Origin: Macrostomum hystrix
Taxonomy: Eukaryota; Platyhelminthes; Macrostomidae
Direction: 5' to 3'
Assembly: GCA_950097015.1 (NCBI GenBank)
Contig: CATNEN010000038.1
Span: 13,324,001-13,388,000, forward strand
Length of the DNA: 64,000 bases
Shown here piece after piece: positions 1 through 9,804 of this stretch. The position numbers and the translations under genes are program-made. The first letter of the stretch is position 1; every line of letters starts with the position of its first letter. Under the pieces are notes generated by a model. That model saw nothing but the letters and a program-made list of their open reading frames with translations. It did no database searches and was not told the DNA's origin.

Positions 1-1
1 T

Positions 2-2389
2 GGACCTGACAACATTTACCCCGCCTTCCTACATGAAGCGGTAAAAAATGACAGGTTCCTCGGCCTCCTTTGCAACCTGTTCAAGGCCTGTATCACCCTC
101 GGGTACGTACCCAGGTCTTGGCAGGAAGCCACTATCGTCTTCATCCCCAAACCTGGGAAGGGAGACTACCACTCCGCCAAAGCCTTCCGCCCCATCAGCT
201 TAACATCTTTCTTTCTTAAGCTGCTTGAAAGGCTTGTTCTTTGGCGCCTCCTTCACGTTGAGCTGAGGAACTCCCCGCTCTCCGCCAACCAGCACGCCTT
301 TCGATCCGGACGTTCCATCGAAAGTGCTCTACATGCCATTGTCGACAAGCTTGAGCGCGCCGTGCTTGGCACCGGTTTTGCTCTCTCGCTTTTCCTCGAC
401 ATTGATGGTGCCTTCGACAATGTGCTCTTCGGAGCCTTTAGGCGAGCCCTGGAACGCCGGGCTACGCACGAGCACCTCACCCGCTGGATCATGTATATGA
501 TCTCTCACCGAACTGCCACCTCGCACCTGCTTGGACACTCCCGTTCTGTGAATGTCCAGAAGGGAGGCCCGCAGGGTGGCGTTCTCAGTCCGATCCTTTG
601 GAACCTTGTCATGGACGAACTGCTCTGCAGCCCTGACCCGGACCCGGTCCAAAAAATCGGCTATGCTGACGACGTCACCGCCACCGTGGCCGGACCGTCT
701 TCCCCGGTCCTTAGAGACCTTTTGCAAGCTTTCATCCACCGTGCCGAGCGCTGGGCCAATGGCTGCGGCCTCAAACTCTCTGAGTCCAAGACCGTCGCCA
801 TTATGTTCACCAGCAAACGAAACTGGAGGATTGAGCCTCTCCTTCTCTATGACAAACCAATCGCCATGGAGAAGCAAACCAGATGCTTAGGTGTCATCCT
901 CGACGACAGGTTGAGCTGGACACCTCACGTCAAATTCAAAACCCGTAAAGCTCTTGCGACGCTCGCGCAGATTCGCAGAGCCTTCGGCACCACCTGGGGC
1001 CTCACCCCCCGCCGTCTCTGGTGGATTTACACTACCATTGTAAGACCGGCCATCTCTTTTGCCGGCTTCATCTGGAATAGTGCCCTGGAGACCAAAGGGG
1101 TCCTGGAGGCCCTAAACAAGGTGCAGGGCCGTGCTTGTCGAGCCATCATGAGTGCGGCACCCTCCACTCCCTTCGCTGGCATGAATGCCTTCCTGGACCT
1201 TCCCCCTTTAGATCTTTTTATCAAGGGGGAGGCGATGAAGACGGCTCGTCGTCTTCTGGACGCGGGTATCTCCATCCGGAAGCAACTTGCCTTCAGCAAG
1301 CGGAACCTCCAGCCCCATGGCGACCTCAGCCTACGGGACCTGGACGCAGCAGGAGGTCTCAAAATTCTCTCCGACGGAATCCCGTCGACGATGTGCCCAC
1401 CGCAAAAATTCAAAACCAGCATTCCGCCTCGCCAGGAAGTACGTGACCACGGCCAACCCCGTGAAATTCACTGCTTCACCGACGGATCGCAAATCAACTC
1501 GGTCTCTGGTTTCGGCTACTGCATTATGTCCGGAGGGAAAACTGTGGCGACCTTCTCCCAGCACACCGGCATAAACTCTACTGTTTTCCAGAACGAAGTT
1601 CTCGCCATCAGCTCCTGCGCCCTGGAGCTGATCAACCAAAACGTCCATGGAGCAGAAATCTTCCTCCACTCGGACAGCCAGGCGGCGATCCATGCCCTTG
1701 GACGCACGCACACCTGCTCGCGCACAGTCCTCGACTGCGTCGCGCAACTCAACCGCTTAGGGACCCACAACAAGGTGTCCCTAAGGTGGATTCCAGGGCA
1801 CTCTGGCCACCCTGGTAACGAATTGGCCGACAGCCTCGCCAAGGCCGGTTCGACGGGCTCGCTTTTTGGCCCCGTGCCTGCGGTCTCCACCTCTACCGCC
1901 GTCGTCAACACTCGGATTAACCAGTGGGTGACCTCAAAGCAAAAGGACAGATGGATCAATACCGCCGATTGTCGGCAGTCTCGCGCTGCTGTCCCTTGTC
2001 CCTCCACTGCCCTTCGCAAAGCCTTGCTTGGACTGAACCGCAAGGACATCAGGGCAGTCACCATGGCCCTCTCTGGCCATGGCTGTTTCGCCAGGCACCG
2101 CTTCCTGCAAGGCAAAATCCGCAGTGAGGAATGCCCCTTCTGCCTCTCCTATGTCGAGGATGCAGAGCATTTTATTTGCGACTGCCCCGCCTTCACTCAG
2201 GACCGGCTCACCTATCTCGGCCCAAACCCGGATCTCCCCGACGTTTTCAGGCCTGAGAACATCTGCCAGCTCGTCCGATACCTGAGGGCCACCGGGCGAG
2301 CAACCCTCCACCTCCTGGACACTCCGGAGGAGGACCGCGCTGCGGACGCCGGCACCACCGGATCCCCCTGCGCGACACCGCAGCTCTAG
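2..2389 (+). CDS. Non-LTR retrotransposon ORF2: reverse transcriptase, RNase H and zinc knuckle (5' cut by window edge)
   Basis: The frame is open from the first bases of the window to a stop at 2389, giving about 795 residues with no ATG needed upstream. Seen in order: RT fingers ([20 protein letters not shown]), the palm motif with LDIDGAFDN near residue 132, the catalytic YADDV near residue 221, an RNase H domain with CFTDGS near 491, HSDSQAA near 557 and [15 protein letters not shown] near 596-610, then a C-terminal CPFC-H-C knuckle near 711-731. This order is that of I/R1/LOA-type non-LTR elements, whose ORF2 copies the element RNA at a nicked genomic target. The endonuclease domain would lie left of the window. 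All catalytic motifs are intact and the frame is unbroken, so the copy looks young. The exact clade needs a phylogeny. Confidence 0.93.
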   Translation, partial: GPDNIYPAFLHEAVKNDRFLGLLCNLFKACITLGYVPRSWQEATIVFIPKPGKGDYHSAKAFRPISLTSFFLKLLERLVLWRLLHVELRNSPLSANQHAFRSGRSIESALHAIVDKLERAVLGTGFALSLFLDIDGAFDNVLFGAFRRALERRATHEHLTRWIMYMISHRTATSHLLGHSRSVNVQKGGPQGGVLSPILWNLVMDELLCSPDPDPVQKIGYADDVTATVAGPSSPVLRDLLQAFIHRAERWANGCGLKLSESKTVAIMFTSKRNWRIEPLLLYDKPIAMEKQTRCLGVILDDRLSWTPHVKFKTRKALATLAQIRRAFGTTWGLTPRRLWWIYTTIVRPAISFAGFIWNSALETKGVLEALNKVQGRACRAIMSAAPSTPFAGMNAFLDLPPLDLFIKGEAMKTARRLLDAGISIRKQLAFSKRNLQPHGDLSLRDLDAAGGLKILSDGIPSTMCPPQKFKTSIPPRQEVRDHGQPREIHCFTDGSQINSVSGFGYCIMSGGKTVATFSQHTGINSTVFQNEVLAISSCALELINQNVHGAEIFLHSDSQAAIHALGRTHTCSRTVLDCVAQLNRLGTHNKVSLRWIPGHSGHPGNELADSLAKAGSTGSLFGPVPAVSTSTAVVNTRINQWVTSKQKDRWINTADCRQSRAAVPCPSTALRKALLGLNRKDIRAVTMALSGHGCFARHRFLQGKIRSEECPFCLSYVEDAEHFICDCPAFTQDRLTYLGPNPDLPDVFRPENICQLVRYLRATGRATLHLLDTPEEDRAADAGTTGSPCATPQL

Positions 2390-2490
2390 TTGCCCGTGGT
2401 CGCCAGGGGCTAGCGGAATGGGCGGCAACGCCTCCCCGCTGCATCCGGAAGATGCCCCCTGCAGCTAAGTCAAGTAAGTCAAGTACAGGT
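2390..2490 (+). repeat. 3' UTR and tandem tail of the non-LTR element
   Basis: A short GC-rich 3' UTR follows the ORF2 stop. It ends at 2466-2485 in two copies of the 9-mer TAAGTCAAG plus TA, after which base composition falls to the AT-rich background. Short tandem tails rather than poly(A) are usual for I- and R1-type elements, so the element probably ends here. Confidence 0.6.
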
Positions 2491-3102
2491 GTAGCAAGAA
2501 AAATATCAGAGAGGGATTGCACGGGTGGAGATTGATGATGAAAAGATGTAGTTTTTTTATTGTTGCTGGATGAAAGCTGAGTAAATTCAATCTGTTATCT
2601 GTCATTATCCAGATAATGGGTGGTCCTGATTCTTTGGAACCATTATATGCATAAGGGTCCTGGAATGTTTGATACAGGCCATAGACAATTCTGGTTTCTT
2701 GAAAAAAGCGGCCACCAATATTCGAGATTTTTTTGGCATTTGGAGTTAATAAAGGCAGGGACTTCTATATAATATAATAGCATCTGGACTGGAAGCGAAG
2801 AAATACCCATTACCTCATGAGGCCAGTTTTCCCCTGCTTTCTATGGAATCTGTCAAACTGGGAAATGCAAGATCGGAAATTCAAATATCGGAAATCCAGA
2901 TATGTATAATGTTTGCTGGCTAGTTCCTTTCTTCAGATTATTTATTTATGTTTACCAATTGAAGCAACAACGCAAATTCAAATGGATTAACGCATATGCA
3001 GGTGTGCTTCAAACAATCGGTAACAAACAAAACACGTAGACAATGGTAACGTAGAACTTGCAGAAGAGTGTTCACAGAGGTCATATTGTCATCAAATAAA
3101 AG

Positions 3103-4684
3103 TTACTTGTCTGTACTTGCACTGGAAAGTTTGGCCGACTTTCGCTTACTTCGAGCCCCAGCTCCACCAACCGAAACGTCCTTGACTAGATTTTTCATCC
3201 TGCAGTTGAAAAATGCACAGACGATTCCTTCTTTCACATCATGGTCACCCGTGCACATCGTCTGACCCATGAAATGTTCCAGATAGTTGCTGTCATCCAT
3301 CATCTCATCGACAATGTGACAGAATGGATGTGCACGGGATCGATCAATGAAGATAGGCTGCCCTGTGACCTTGTCAGTAATTGACTCCTTCAAGTCTCCA
3401 TCGCACAGAAAATCGGCGACGAACTTTCTGTTAACTGGTGCATTATCAACGGATATTGAAATGACGGAGAACTGCAGGCTGCGCAGCAAATCCATGACAT
3501 CCTGGAACCAGTGGCCACCACAGTACTCAATTCGATTGGCCACATAGATCTCATCAATGATCAGCACCACAACTCGCTCCATCTGTGTCAGCTTGGACGC
3601 TCGCAGCCGAAGGTAACTCTGAGAATCCAATCCATCCTTTCCGATTCTCCGCGTGACTGATCGCATAGTTCGCTCTGATGGCAGGCAGAGAATCTCTTGC
3701 TCACGTAGAAGCCCGTAAGCTGCAGCACTTACTGAATAAATCATGTAGCACAAGACCATCAGCCGTTGAGAGTATATCCTCGAGGTCTTTGGCTCACAGC
3801 TCAACTGCAGCTGCTCTCGAATAAAAGTCACCGACCTTCTTCCTTTTGCTCTAGAGCACTTGTCAGATTGTTGTGGGCCATGTCCATGAAGTGAGCGAAA
3901 TGCTTCTCAACAACAGCATCAGGCAACATCTGCTGCTCAACGCGTTCAAGACCTTCTTTCAAATTCTTGACTCGAGCCATCAAATTCACAACTTTACTGA
4001 TGGTAGAAACTTTTCCATCCGTGCTGACCAATTTTACCACCTGGTCTTGTAACAGTGGTGTGCCATTCAGACCAACGGAGACTTTGCGATTCGATCCAAT
4101 GCAGATGGAGCACGCAACCTGGCAGGCATGCTTTACCTCCAGCACGAAGATGCATAGGAACTCGTTGCAAATTGCAGTTTGAAAGCCATCTGGTCTCGTT
4201 TCCTCTGATTCGAGCAATTCTTGAATTTCTCGATCGTGGCGAGCAACTGAGAATTGAATCGTTGGCAAAGAAGTCGGTGATTTGATCATCGAGACGCATG
4301 TTTTCAGCCTCGAGACGCGCAGATGATGTCGCAGAGCATGTGCTCCGAGCTGCTTGTCGGACAGTAGAAAGTTAAGCAGGTGTATTAGGAAAGATAGTTG
4401 GCACCGCATCTTGCCTCAGATAACGCTTGGTCAGCTGGCCTTTCTTCTCTCTGCGAGTGATATTGCTATCTCGAGTTGTTTCGACGAAGTCCTCAGTGGT
4501 GAAATGAAGCGAGCAGATACGAGAATACTTGGTGGGCTGAAACGCCTTCCTCGGATTTGCTTTATTCCAATTTTTTCAATAGACTCGGGTTGTTGATTGG
4601 ATAGCAATGAAATGTCACAGTACCTGGTGTTGAACTATTAGCGAAGCCGCTCTTGCAACCGAATGCGGAACACTTGTTCACCAT
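3103..4684 (-). pseudogene. P-element/THAP9-type transposase, broken by frameshifts
   Basis: Reading leftward from an ATG at 4684, a THAP zinc finger is seen: C-x4-C (CSAFGC), then FHCYP, W, CSLHF and EDF, ending in the diagnostic AVPTIF. The domain is split by a one-base frameshift in an A-rich run near 4562. A stop at 4372 follows. A leucine-rich coiled-coil stretch (LEAENMRLDDQI) comes in another frame, then 3828-4409, then a frame change at about 3829 into 3103-3831. That last part matches P-element transposase: AAYGLLREQEILCLPSERT, then LIIDEIYV with a likely catalytic Asp, and SVDNAPVNR. The C-terminal part of the family (about 750 residues) is missing. This is a dead cut-and-paste transposase whose DNA-binding and catalytic regions are both still recognisable. 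Confidence 0.8.
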
Positions 4685-4855
4685 AGTAAAGGATATACTT
4701 TTATGGCGCAGAAATCCTTGGCAAAGAAAACTGAGGAAACTGCGTTGAGTATGAAACGAAACAACTAGGCTAGTAATGAAGTCGGTGACTTATTACGGGA
4801 TGAGTGAGCCGTGATGCATATCAAAGTACTGATAAAGACTTATTAAGACTCTGAC

Positions 4856-5970
4856 TAGGGATGCCAACCCCGGGGACGGCCCCCGGGGACCCCGAATGAA
4901 GGTCCGGGGTTTTGTCCCTGGGGTTTTGTCCGGGGATCCCCGGATAGAATTTTTTTAAACGTCTTTAGTAATACGTCTTTAGTAATTTCGTATTAGTAAA
5001 ACGAAATATATGGCTAGAAAAGCGTGGCTAGAAAGCCACGCAAGTGGCTTCTAGTGAGGCGCAGCAATTGCCTCCCGAATCTTCCAATGATGCTGCTGAA
5101 CCACTCAGTATGGAGGCCCGCCTAGAAGCCTTCCTAAAGAAGACAAGTGATAGCGCCGCAGAGCAGTCACCTGTTCATTCGTTGGAGAACACAATTGGCA
5201 AGGAGTTCGAATTTTTAAGAACTACCGGCCAACGAGCATCAAATCTACAGCTGCTCTACCAAGCACTTCTGTCAATCCCAGCAAGCAGCGTTGAATCAGA
5301 GCGGGCCTTCTCTGCAGCAGGCCTTCTTCTCACTAAGTTCCGGTCTCGTCTAGGAGAAAAAACTTTGTGTCGACTGGCCCTGCTTCGCGCACACTTCAAG
5401 CTGGAGACCTAAAGCATTTAAAGCGTTTACTTATGTAATGTTTAGTAACTCTGCATCTGTAGTCTGTACTAATCCTATTTTCTAGAGCATTTCTTCAAAT
5501 TTTACAGCATTTTCTGCGCCGTAGAAACATGTAGCTTATATAGAAATTTAGGAAGTGGAAAACTGTTGTATATTGTCATTTTGCTTTGAACTTTGAACTG
5601 ACATAATATTATCATTTTTTTAAATATTCAATCAGTTTCATGCCAGCGGTCACAAACCACAGACAACCAAAATCACAATCACACGTAACGTGATACGACA
5701 TAAATCTGCAATAAGAAGTATATTTTAAACAAAATGAACTAGTAATTTAGTATATTAGAAGACGTTCTTCAGTACATACAGATAAACTATGAATGTATTA
5801 TATGTGAAAATGCGAAAAAAACATAGCAAAAGTACATTTTTTAAACCACATTTGCGGTTTTTTGTCTTTTAAGCACTTCCTTTAACCTGTCCCCCCGGGG
5901 ACCCCGGGGAAAACGTCGAAAATTCCCCGTCTCCCCGGGGTTTTAAAAGTCCGGGGAATTGGCATCCCTA
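4856..5970 (+). mobile_element. Non-autonomous hAT transposon with 8-bp target duplication
   Basis: The termini are inverted: TAGGGATGCCAA at 4856 and TTGGCATCCCTA ending at 5970. Both are followed inward by CCCCGG-rich sub-terminal repeats. The 8-bp direct repeat ACTCTGAC lies at 4848-4855 and again at 5971-5978, exactly abutting the termini. An 8-bp duplication and short inverted termini are the hAT signature. At 1115 bp the element keeps only the end of a transposase, so it is a deletion derivative mobilised in trans. It lies just upstream of the THAP transposase remnant. Confidence 0.95.
5044..5412 (+). pseudogene. hAT transposase C-terminal dimerisation domain remnant
   Basis: The reading frame encodes about 120 residues. 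Residues 70-120 match the hAT family dimerisation domain: LLSIPASSVESERAFSAAG followed by RSRLGEKTLCRLALLRAH. The N-terminal BED finger and the DDE catalytic region are absent, and an in-frame stop lies at 5029-5031 just before the stretch. No ATG opens it in frame. It is the 3' end of a transposase left after internal deletion of the 4856-5970 element. Confidence 0.88.
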
Positions 5971-5978
5971 ACTCTGAC

Positions 5979-8795
5979 TCACCCCTGCCCTTCCGTTCTC
6001 TCTCCCAGACCCGCCATAAATCTCTTGGCGTTCAGTGATTTCTCAAACTTTCAATAAAGAGAGGAGGCGCAGTGTCTTTAATCATTCGTCCAACTTTCTT
6101 AATTATCAATCCCCGCTATATCAAAGTCTAAATTTCTATCATCTGCTAAAGTACGGCCCATTTCAATAAGCCATATATTTTAACAACGCAAAGGAAATGG
6201 ACCCTCTGCACTGCATGTGGAGAGAACTTAGATAAGACAATCTCAGCTGGGCCATGTACTCGTACATTAAACAAAAGGCAGGGGCTGGCCCGCTATACCC
6301 CCTTTAAGTCACAGACACTCAGGCTAAGAGAACCCCCTCCCCCTCGATTTTTATCGATCGGGCGGCACAGCCTTGAGGCTTTATGTATATTCAAGCCTCA
6401 ATAGACAGAAATCTCGTCCCCACAAAGCACAAACAAACACTGACAAAATGCATGGAAGGCTGTAGCTTGTGTATTTTATTTCTAATTCAAACTTCAACTA
6501 ATGAAATTTTGGTTTCAATTTTCATGTGATGCAAAATAAGTTGATCGCAAAAAACAGGATGATCTTTTATTAATTACTGCTTACTTCCCATTCATACTTC
6601 ATAAGATAATTAAACTTTCCAAGACTAAAGCACCATATTCATTTCAATGCTGGGCACACAATTTATATGCGAAACTTACATGCGATTACTTAACCATTTT
6701 AGCACAATTTTCACTCAAGGTTGCATTATTTGTGTGGATGAAAAAGATCACGTTTTATAAATGAAAATCAATACTGTACATCTGAAATGTGATGCACAGC
6801 TTCAAGTGACATGTCATTGTCTTGGAAACATCTAGACGCATCTATTGATACCATTTTCAATGACATTGGGCAGAGAACAACATTTTCTTAGAGTAAACTC
6901 GAAAATGCTGCTTCTCTTAAAAGTACTGCATCGTGTACTGACGCTCAATCAATGTTCACAGGCAGGCATGGGTGCTGTTATTTTGAAGAGGGCCCTAAAT
7001 GCTATCCAAACTTGATTCAAGAAATTGCACTACATGAGTAATCTTATGAGAAATTGGCATAGGCCCCGGGTGTCAAAATTGCTGCAATGTGCCTTCCATT
7101 TCGAAAAATCGAATTTTCCAACACTAATGCAGCTGCTCATCGGATGCAGCATAGCATTGGGTAAATTTCGTCTCTGTACATCAAAAAAATTCGCAGGACC
7201 GTTTTTACAAAATTTACCTTTAAAGGTTCGAAAAATGGCATGATTTATTCTATCTCTACGAAAACAACACGTTTTCAAACTGCAAATAAAGATTTAGCAT
7301 CTTGAATGTGACGCTGACTTTAAGTTGACATGTCATTCTCCTTCAAACATCCACATGCGTCTATTGACACCATTTTCAGTGCGACAAAGTGCACTATCGT
7401 AGAAGCAGAAATGGCAAACTTTTTCTCTCATACGTACACCTGTACAGGTACATATTTTAGTACAGATGGCCAACTACTGAATGTGTGTACACGAGTCTAG
7501 TATCAAATGAAAGAGGGTCCTAAATGCAATTCAGCAACGCTAAGCGCAACACCAGCGGATGCAGCAATCAAAAGTTATGACTGATCCGTTTTGCATGTTT
7601 TAGCCTCCCGGGTGGTCAAAATTTGGGATTTTCGCATCCACCCTCGGGGCAAGTGGATGCTTAGAAAATTCAAAATATACATTTTGTGCGCACTTCTGTT
7701 GCGCTTCTAAAAACTGAAGCCGCATTCAAATCGCACACCAAATACGTTCTGGCCATGCAGTTTTGTACCTCGAAAAATGACTAAAAATGACCAAAATCAC
7801 GTTTTTGGGATTTAATTACCCACATCTTCGGTAAACAACATCCAATCAGTCTGAAACCAACATTTTCGGATAGGCGACACCCAAGAAAGTTGGTTGACAT
7901 CTGTTGAAATACAATTCAAGTCACATGTTTGTGTCACAGAGGCGTCCAAAGTGCACACTGTACTAAAAGTACTTTAAAAGTGCACATTTTTTCAATCACA
8001 AAAGTACACGGTCTAAAAATTTCTTCACCATCAAGTAGGCCCATGTGTTGGGGTTACGACCCAGCAAGTCAAAGTTAAAAAACATGCACATTTTTTCCAC
8101 CTCAAAAACCCGTTTTTTGACCCTTTGACCCAGAAGAAAATCCATATCAAATCATTGTAGGCTTCTATAGCCCGCATCGACTGGATAGAGTCACTTGGCG
8201 ACACCATAAAATGCCGAGAAAAGCGCCGAGAGACCGATTTTTGTCATGTCCAAAAAAGTCTTGTTTTTGGTTGCCATGGCAACGCTTTCACTTCAGTACA
8301 TAGACCCAAGTCTTTTACATGTTTTGCAAAAAACGCATCCAAATCGGTTCAACTGGGCAAAAGCGGCAATCGGTTAAAGTTGAAAAACGTCCTTTCCTAT
8401 CCCGACACGTTGGTTACATCGATCTTATCAAGATGAGATATCGCATCCGTAATGACCAAGAGAAAGACTCGCTTCCTCTTGGCCATTACTGGCTCACTCA
8501 TCCCAACTAGGAAATCTGATTCAATTCAAATTGAAGCCAATACGTGTGGCCATAAGTCGTGGCAGTTCTGGAACAAGTGTCTGGTGAACAGCTGGGGGAC
8601 CGATATGGAATGCCAATTTGAAACGCCATTGAAATCAATTGAAAATGCTTCTCCGAAAAAAGTAGACTCCATTTCTCTGCACAATTGGATTTCCACCAAA
8701 TTCAATGTGCATGCATGGAATGTAGGCGCATTGAGATGTGTGACGGCTTAAGTATAGATATGTTTCTCTGGAGAGCCGCTGTGCTCAGCTAAACA
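5979..8795. other. Gene-free AT-rich stretch with a degenerate direct duplication
   Basis: No coding sequence is supported here. Segment 6779-7010 is repeated imperfectly at 7297-7540, offset about 518 bp. Both copies contain GACATGTCATT, a CATC-A-A-GCGTCTATTGA-ACCATTTTCA-TG block and a G-G-CCTAAATGC block. Short open frames at 8319-8751 show no recognisable domain. Confidence 0.5.
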
Positions 8796-8993
8796 TTGGC
8801 CTCATGTGGTAAAATAATTGTGAAATTTATTTCTCGCTTCCAGTCCAGATGCTATAGTTGTAGCAGTAAATTCACTTCTTTCTTTTAACTCTTAATATTT
8901 AAAGATTCAAATGGTACTTTTATTTCCCCCCTTACCGCTAATTTGTCTATGACCCTTGCTATCGTTAGGTACAGTCGCTCGGTTAAGACTTAA

Positions 8994-9336
8994 ATGTAAC
9001 CCCACGACAAAACTAAATAAACAAGCTCAAGGGTTTGCCGACTCTTGAATTCAAGAGTCGCAAGAGTTTTGTAGCAAGAGTTTTGTAGCAAGTCAGCTAC
9101 ATAATTCCGGCTGGCGTGGAATAAAGCAGTTCTGTGCGGCAATTCTGTGGGGTTTGGATGCTGCCGATATGTTTAGAAAAATAAATTCCATTGCTGACAC
9201 GCGGCTGTCAACCGGTGTCCGAGAGAGCCGGGGAGTACATTAGGTGTGCAGTCCCCACCTGCTAGTGTGCCTGACACACAACACCTGCACTGGCCCTTGG
9301 GTCTAGTGTCAATTATTATTATTATTATTAGCTACA
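8994..9336 (+). mobile_element. Possible 5' or solo LTR
   Basis: The segment starts TGTAACCCC and ends GCTACA, forming a TGTA...TACA pair. It contains several AATAAA signals and ends in an ATT run (9311-9330). Five bases later comes a tRNA primer-binding sequence at 9341. That arrangement fits the 5' LTR of a retrotransposon. No matching 3' LTR or pol gene was found downstream, so the rest is lost or was replaced by a later insertion. Confidence 0.35.
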
Positions 9337-9340
9337 AAAT

Positions 9341-9352
9341 TGGTAGCAGAGC
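9341..9352 (+). promoter_or_regulatory. Primer-binding site complementary to initiator Met-tRNA
   Basis: TGGTAGCAGAGC is complementary to the 3' end of animal initiator Met-tRNA (the acceptor stem plus CCA). Retroviruses and LTR elements use such a site to prime minus-strand DNA. It lies five bases after a candidate LTR end. Confidence 0.45.
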
Positions 9353-9602
9353 GTGGTTTGACTGCGTGCTGTGTGATTTGTCGCTCGGGCATTTGAGGCA
9401 TTTCATCGGGTTGCCGCTGTTGATTCCCAATGTGTAAGTTGATTCTTCATAAATTCTTCATAACAGTATTGTTGTATTCTTGAAGTAACGAATACAGAGA
9501 TTCCAATTGTAGTGTTGGTAAATGTAAGTATAGCGCCGAAAGGAGCACTCGGCAGTCGACTGGATAAGCGTATATTTGTAACAGCAGTATTATTAAATAC
9601 TG

Positions 9603-9764
9603 GAAAGTTCTTGAGTGTGTGCACCGCGCGGGGGTTTCTATTTATAGCCTGGGGAGCGAGTGGGAGAACTTTCTAGAAAGTTCTCATAGATAGCCCGCAG
9701 GGGAGGCGCAGAGAAGATTCTGGAAACAACAGAGTGTTATAACAAGTGGTAGAAAGTTCTAGAA
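9603..9764 (-). promoter_or_regulatory. Heat-shock-element cluster with TATA box (orphan heat-shock promoter)
   Basis: A perfect four-unit heat-shock element (GAAnnTTCnnGAAnnTTC) lies at 9666-9683. Perfect three-unit elements lie at 9713-9725 and 9752-9764, and a near-perfect one at 9603-9615. On the minus strand TATAAATA (9646-9639) lies about 20 bp downstream of the four-unit element, which would place initiation near 9610. These trimeric GAA arrays are the binding site of HSF1. No chaperone gene follows leftward. A 73-residue frame at 9403-9624 shows no known domain. The promoter may belong to an LTR or to a lost small heat-shock gene. Confidence 0.65.
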
Positions 9765-9804
9765 AACTATTTACGGAATTATCGTAACGAAACCCACAAC
9801 AAGG

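Larger units (their letters stand above)
2777..8855. repeat. Pair of inverted-repeat arms about 6 kb apart
   Basis: The left arm is 2777-2826 and the right arm 8796-8855. They share an identical 21-bp core (2777-2797 is the reverse complement of 8835-8855). Similarity continues inward through ACCTCATGAGGCC on the left and GGCCTCATGTGGT on the right, with a small gap. The enclosed DNA holds the THAP transposase remnant and the hAT element. The arms may be the ends of the THAP (P-like) element or of a larger host repeat. I could not find a clean target duplication outside them. Confidence 0.55.

Noticed and set aside
9403-9624. 73-residue minus-strand frame as a small heat-shock protein
   Set aside because: It lies downstream of the heat-shock promoter but has no alpha-crystallin features.
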